8,532 nt of DNA. Source: Nanobdellota archaeon (GTDB lineage Archaea; Nanobdellota; Nanobdellia; Woesearchaeales; UBA12501). The DNA is taken from contig JAHJCS010000225.1 in the NCBI GenBank assembly GCA_018812465.1, positions 1 through 8,532 of the forward strand. Direction: 5' to 3'. The notes below the pieces were generated by a model. It was not told the origin of the DNA and made no database searches. It saw only the letters and a program-made list of their open reading frames with translations. The position numbers and the translations under genes are program-made. This document shows, piece by piece, positions 5,576-8,532 of this stretch. Position 1 is the stretch's first letter. Each line of letters begins with the position of its first letter.

Positions 5576-7267
5576 CTACAGTCTCTGCTTATTCTTTATC
5601 TTTGAGACTATCACCAGCAGAAATGCTGATGCTGCAAGATACAATAAAAGCAGGCCAGCATTCTCTTTAAGCCCAATGAGAGGTGCATCAAAGAAGAGCA
5701 CCTGCCTGAACATACTGTTAACTATCACAACTGGATTATACGCCGCTATCTGGGATGCAAGCTTTGGCATTGCTTCAAGCGCATTGAGAGCATCGCTGAA
5801 CAGGAATATCGCCAAAGCAAGGAATGTTGACATAAGTATTGATGATTGTATGCTTCTTGAGAGATAAGCAAGCATCATGCCTATGCATATGAATATCAGT
5901 ATCAGTGATGCAGATATTGGTATGATCTCTGCAAGATTTCCTATTATATCTATGTCAAATCTCAGCTGTGCAACAATCAAAAGCACAATGACCTGGAATG
6001 ATATTATCAGGAAGTTTGTTATCAAGAGGCCCAGTGTGTAGATTATATCATTGACTGGCGCAAGGATGTTTCTTGTGTATGCATCATTGTTTATCTCAAG
6101 AGATGTTATTATATTAGAGAACAGGAGGCTTATGAACACTATGACCATCGCAAGTAGCACAGGGAATGCAATCTGTATGTCCCTTACATCGCTTACCAGG
6201 GATTTGAAGCTCTGGCTTATCGGCTTTGCTATCTTTCCTGCAAGTGATGGGTCTATCTCTGATAAGCCGGCCATCTTCTCTCTTGCTTCAGTAGAGATAT
6301 TGTCTATCTTCTTAACACTCTCATTGATCAGGATTATATAATCATCTGTCCTGTTGATCTCCTCATTGAGAAGCAGATTTATGCTGTCAAGCTCTACCAC
6401 AGCCTGGTTAAGAGAGACACTGATATTATTAGCCTGATCAACTGTGTTCTGGGTTGAATCCTTCAGGACGTTTATCTGAGAATCTATCCTAAGAATCATA
6501 AGATCAAGTGCTTCTGTTGAGTTTGTAAGGTTGAATAGTTCTGCCTCTTCTTTCAATGACTGCGTGACCTTCTTGAGATCCTCAAGGGATTGTATCAAAG
6601 AATCAGAGTCTGCTTCAAGAGCATCTGCATTGTTGTTGAACTCTTTTTGGACATCCTTCACATATAGGTATCTTGGAGTGAAATCATCCCTGACCTCAAT
6701 CAGTTTGGTTTTCCTCTCCTGGAGGTCTCCCATTATTTTCTGTGACTCATTCTTGATTGAGTCAACATCATCAATCCTGTGATTCAGGAAGACCAGAAGC
6801 TCCTGCAAGCTGCTTATTATCTCCTGTGTTGATATCAGGCTTATCTGCTCTGCTGTGAGGCCGAAATAGTCCTTCAGTTCTGACATCAGAAGCAGGCTTA
6901 TCTTCTCTCTTGTGTTGTCATAATAGAAAGTGATCTCGCCTGATGGTATCTCTCCAGGCTTGGGAGACAGGCTTCCTTCTATAACTAAACACATATGGAC
7001 TCTCTCATCAATCATCCTGGGAATGCAGCTGTCAAGAGATGGGTACCTGTACAGAGTTCCAAAATCAGATACCTGTTCAGAGAATCCTGAGAGATCAATA
7101 TTCTTATCAGCAATAACACCAATGTTTATGTCATGAAGCTGGTCTCCGCTGAAAGAGTAGCCAACTATCAGTATAAGCAGGAGAGGCGCAAGCACTATCA
7201 GAAGCAGAGAGCTCCAGTTCCTGAAGATGAGCTTGAAGTTCTTGTATATCTCATAAAGAAGCTTCAT
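5576..7267 (-). CDS. ABC-2 type exporter permease with long extracytoplasmic coiled coil
   Basis: A 563-residue membrane protein with the ABC-2 layout (like PF12698): an amphipathic N-terminus, one membrane helix at about 20-37, a large extracytoplasmic part, then five hydrophobic helices at about 366-388, 407-434, 447-469, 474-492 and 538-555. The first part of the loop (about 45-130) looks like a folded domain. The next about 200 residues (145-345) are heptad-like and rich in L, I, N, D, E and S, suggesting a long coiled coil; this architecture recalls YhgE/Pip and EsaA-type proteins. The insert has seven N-x-S/T sequons (N173, N246, N249, N281, N305, N315, N323), which could be N-glycosylated if an AglB enzyme is present. 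The start codon overlaps the ATPase stop by 4 nt (ATGA), so the two proteins form one transporter. Substrate unknown; lipid, peptide or drug export are all possible. Confidence 0.85.
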   Translation of the reverse strand: MKLLYEIYKNFKLIFRNWSSLLLIVLAPLLLILIVGYSFSGDQLHDINIGVIADKNIDLSGFSEQVSDFGTLYRYPSLDSCIPRMIDERVHMCLVIEGSLSPKPGEIPSGEITFYYDNTREKISLLLMSELKDYFGLTAEQISLISTQEIISSLQELLVFLNHRIDDVDSIKNESQKIMGDLQERKTKLIEVRDDFTPRYLYVKDVQKEFNNNADALEADSDSLIQSLEDLKKVTQSLKEEAELFNLTNSTEALDLMILRIDSQINVLKDSTQNTVDQANNISVSLNQAVVELDSINLLLNEEINRTDDYIILINESVKKIDNISTEAREKMAGLSEIDPSLAGKIAKPISQSFKSLVSDVRDIQIAFPVLLAMVIVFISLLFSNIITSLEINNDAYTRNILAPVNDIIYTLGLLITNFLIISFQVIVLLIVAQLRFDIDIIGNLAEIIPISASLILIFICIGMMLAYLSRSIQSSILMSTFLALAIFLFSDALNALEAMPKLASQIAAYNPVVIVNSMFRQVLFFDAPLIGLKENAGLLLLYLAASAFLLVIVSKIKNKQRL

Positions 7268-7974
7268 TCTGTCATCTCCTTGAATTTTGAGTCAATGTCC
7301 ATTGATTCTGTTATCTTCATCATATGAATCTTTCCCTGATGCAGAACAGCAGCTCTTGCGCAGTTATCTTTTACCTCAGAAAGCAGGTGTGATGACACAA
7401 GCACTGTTATGTTCTGCTTCTGCACAATGTCTGTGACAATCTTCCAGAAATTATCTACAAGCACAGGATCAAGGCCTGTTGTCGGCTCATCAAGTATCAC
7501 AAGTTTTGGCCTGTGAAGAAGCGATATCGCAAAATCAAGCCTTCTCTTCATGCCTCCTGAGATGTCTCCTGCAAGCACATTCCTTGCACCATGCAGTTTT
7601 ACTACCTCAAGAAGCTCTTTTATCCTTACTTTCTTATCTTTACCTGTGATATTGTACAGGTTTGCATAATAAGCCATGTTCTCATAAACAGTGAGCTTTT
7701 CATAGAAAGAATTCTCCTGGGTAGTGTAACCTACAATATCCTTAACTCTGCTGAACTTCTTTGTTATGTTCTTCTTGATGTATATTATTTGGCCATGATC
7801 AGGAGTATAATATCCGACAAGCACCTTGATTAAAGTAGACTTGCCGCAGCCTGATCTTCCTATCAGGCCGACTATCTCCTTTGGATACAGGTCAAGAAAG
7901 AGATTGTCAAGCACCTTCCTTTTTCCAAAGCTCTTTGTTATGCCATTCAGGCTCAATAAAGGCTCCATAATCAT
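7264..7974 (-). CDS. ABC transporter ATP-binding protein (exporter type)
   Basis: A 236-residue nucleotide-binding subunit with every catalytic motif present: Walker A GRSGCGKST (39-47), Q-loop Q86 in TTQENSF, signature ISGGMKRR (138-145), Walker B LVILDEP (158-164), D-loop GLDP (167-170) and switch histidine H196 in SSH. The signature starts with ISGGM and the helical region has TVYENM (95-100), as in DrrA/CcmA-like subunits that power ABC-2 exporters. Two copies on the cytoplasmic face would hydrolyse ATP to drive the permease encoded next. ATG 7974 gives MIMEP; ATG 7968 (the third residue) is at least as likely, because a TATA box lies 26-27 nt upstream of it, which would make the message leaderless. 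The C-terminus is short, with no extra regulatory domain. Confidence 0.93.
   Translation of the reverse strand: MIMEPLLSLNGITKSFGKRKVLDNLFLDLYPKEIVGLIGRSGCGKSTLIKVLVGYYTPDHGQIIYIKKNITKKFSRVKDIVGYTTQENSFYEKLTVYENMAYYANLYNITGKDKKVRIKELLEVVKLHGARNVLAGDISGGMKRRLDFAISLLHRPKLVILDEPTTGLDPVLVDNFWKIVTDIVQKQNITVLVSSHLLSEVKDNCARAAVLHQGKIHMMKITESMDIDSKFKEMTE
7276..7281 (-). promoter_or_regulatory. Shine-Dalgarno of the permease gene
   Basis: The minus strand reads AAGGAG, followed by 8 nt and the ATG at 7267; the extended GGAGATGA is close to an ideal anti-SD match. It lies inside the last codons of the ATPase gene and fixes the permease start. It contrasts with the SD-less first genes of the transcription units here. 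Confidence 0.75.
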
Positions 7975-7990
7975 TAAAATGGGGTTTTGA

Positions 7991-7998
7991 TATATAAT
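7991..7998 (-). promoter_or_regulatory. TATA box for the ABC exporter unit
   Basis: The minus strand reads ATTATATA, centred about 26.5 nt upstream of the ATG at 7968 and about 20 nt upstream of ATG 7974. The spacing favours a leaderless start at 7968. Confidence 0.5.
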
Positions 7999-8134
7999 TA
8001 TTGTGATAAATCATATTAGCATTCTATTATTGTTTTAATTGTGCAAAACAGTCCTAACATGTATGGATAGAGCAACCAATTGATATAATCAAGGTGAAGA
8101 TACCCTGTACTTGCTCTTCTATACTCACTGGACC

Positions 8135-8190
8135 AGAAGCCTCACCTCGGCAATGTCAGGCTGCAACTATATACTGCCGAGGATAGGAAA
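8135..8190. repeat. Second, diverged copy of the right half of the 1199-1336 element
   Basis: agaagcctcacctcg (8135-8149) is identical to 1282-1296, tcaggc (8156-8161) matches 1303-1308, and taggaaa (8184-8190) matches 1331-1337, all in the same order and orientation. It folds into an 8-bp perfect stem, cctcggca/tgccgagg (8145-8152 with 8175-8182). Compared with copy 1, one stem position has changed from C-G to G-C on both sides, so pairing is kept while sequence drifts. The left half of the element is not recognisable. It sits between the ABC promoter and the tRNA promoter. Outside it and the TATA boxes, I see nothing else in 7975-8270. Confidence 0.6.
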
Positions 8191-8238
8191 GAAAAGCTCT
8201 ATAATCCTATACTTAATATGCAAATATCATCAAAAACC

Positions 8239-8246
8239 TTTAAAAA
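8239..8246 (+). promoter_or_regulatory. TATA box for the tRNA gene
   Basis: TTTAAAAA preceded by aaaacc, a plausible purine-rich BRE. Its centre is about 28 nt upstream of the mature tRNA 5' end, the usual archaeal distance for a tRNA with a very short leader. Confidence 0.6.
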
Positions 8247-8270
8247 GCCCCCCTAATTCTAACATTATAG

Positions 8271-8392
8271 GCCGGTGTAGCTCAGCCTGGTTAGAGCGCT
8301 AGACTCATATATTTGAGTGATGAGCCTTAGGGCAATGATATGACTCAAGCCGGGTTATCTAGAGGTCGGGGGTTCAGGTCCCCTCACCGGCA
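8271..8392 (+). tRNA. tRNA with anticodon CAU, probably elongator Met, with intron
   Basis: A complete cloverleaf can be drawn: acceptor gccggtg (8271-8277) with caccggc (8385-8391), D stem gctc/gagc (8280-8283, 8294-8297), anticodon stem ctaga/tctag (8299-8303, 8358-8362), variable AGGTC, T stem 8368-8372/8380-8384 with one G-U pair, and discriminator A8392. CCA is not encoded. After removing the 47-nt intron at 37/38 the anticodon loop is CTCATAA, anticodon CAT at 8306-8308. The G1-C72 pair and lack of GGG/CCC in the anticodon stem rule out the initiator. Elongator Met fits the GCCGG acceptor best, but tRNA-Ile2, whose C34 is modified to agmatidine, has the same anticodon and cannot be excluded. 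The T loop reads TTCAGGT, so position 58 is G instead of the near-universal A. Confidence 0.88.
8310..8356 (+). other. tRNA intron at canonical position 37/38
   Basis: A 47-nt intron. Near its ends ttgagt (8313-8318) pairs with actcaa (8343-8348), extended by one T-G wobble. CTC (8304-8306) can pair with GGG (8352-8354), leaving UA|U and UU|A bulges at the two splice sites. The fourth central pair would be an A-C mismatch, so this is a relaxed version of the bulge-helix-bulge recognised by archaeal tRNA splicing endonuclease. Exact boundaries could shift by one base. Confidence 0.7.
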
Positions 8393-8532
8393 CTATTTTC
8401 ATCAGCGCAGTTCGTGCAACTCAACAGAGTTGATGTTGCACTAGGTTCGCGTGTCAAGGGAGCGAGCCGTTGCGGGTGGTTCAGGTCCCCTCACCGGCAC
8501 TATTTTCATCAGCGCAGTTCGTGCAACTCAAC
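8371..8532 (+). repeat. 107-bp repeat unit starting in the tRNA 3' end, second copy truncated by window end
   Basis: Positions 8371-8425 and 8478-8532 are identical over exactly 55 nt, with offset 107; the bases just before (G8370, T8477) differ. The shared sequence begins in the T arm, includes the tRNA 3' end (ggttcaggtcccctcaccgg and on) and runs into the flank. Copy 2 lacks the 5' parts of a tRNA and cannot form a T stem (ggtgg before the loop), so it is not a second tRNA gene. The copy reaches the window end. Either a tandem array of tRNA-end-derived units, or a contig terminus where an assembler met a repeated 55-mer. Confidence 0.8.
8414..8441 (+). repeat. Strong hairpin inside the 107-bp unit
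   Basis: gtgcaactcaac (8414-8425), a 3-nt loop aga, then gttga-t-gttgcac (8429-8441): 12 base pairs with one bulged T at 8434. It begins 22 nt after the tRNA discriminator. In the second copy only the left arm is present because the window ends exactly at its tip. It could be a processing or termination structure, or part of a repeat; no gene is recognisable in 8393-8532. Confidence 0.6.

Noticed and set aside
8317..8340. C-box-like gtgatga and a later atgata inside the tRNA intron, suggesting a C/D box guide RNA
   Set aside because: The C box is perfect, but no CUGA D or D' box lies at a suitable distance in the intron, so a functional guide RNA is not supported.
8426..8499. Possible second tRNA gene ending at 8499
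   Set aside because: No acceptor partner gccggtg, D arm or anticodon arm precedes it, and the T stem does not pair; only the 3' end is duplicated.
8371..8532. Start of a CRISPR array
   Set aside because: A 55-nt repeat with 52-nt spacing that contains a tRNA end is unlike a CRISPR repeat, and only two units are visible.

Overview
The window looks like an archaeal chromosome fragment, probably from a DPANN-type lineage (Woesearchaeota or Pacearchaeota-like; this placement is inference). The evidence is a GINS replication subunit next to ribosomal proteins L44e and S27e (archaeal/eukaryotic families only), an intron in the anticodon loop of a CAU tRNA without encoded CCA, TATA boxes about 27 nt upstream of starts, and AT-rich sequence with AGA/AGG arginine codons.

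Layout. 1-927 (minus): 5' part of a radical SAM protein, cut by the left edge. 928-1407: gene-free, but filled with inverted-repeat elements, namely two related stem-loop modules (1001-1152) and a larger element with imperfect terminal inverted repeats (1199-1336). 1408-3964 (minus): a two-gene unit, a homospermidine synthase/saccharopine dehydrogenase-like enzyme followed 4 nt later by an MFS transporter. The enzyme has no normal start codon upstream of its Rossmann motif. 4123-5365 (plus): GINS51, L44e and S27e in a tight information-processing operon. 5366-5575: short convergent intergenic region with T-tracts for both strands. 5576-7974 (minus): an ABC exporter, ATPase then permease with 4-nt overlap, the permease carrying a long predicted extracytoplasmic coiled-coil insert. 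7975-8270: intergenic, holding a second, diverged copy of the right half of the 1199-1336 element and the tRNA promoter. 8271-8392 (plus): intron-containing tRNA with anticodon CAU, probably elongator Met. 8371-8532: a 107-bp unit that begins inside the tRNA 3' end and starts to repeat. The last 55 nt exactly duplicate 8371-8425, which looks like a de Bruijn contig end in an unresolved repeat.

How the genes work together: GINS51, L44e and S27e link replication and translation in the way archaeal genomes often do. The enzyme-MFS pair may make and export (or import) a small polyamine- or opine-like molecule (inference). The ABC pair is a self-contained exporter. First genes of transcription units appear leaderless, while the second gene of the ABC unit has a clear Shine-Dalgarno.

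The most unusual material is non-coding: the inverted-repeat families in the intergenic regions and the tRNA-end repeat. I found no defence system, CRISPR array or transposase, and cannot show a wholly new system here.
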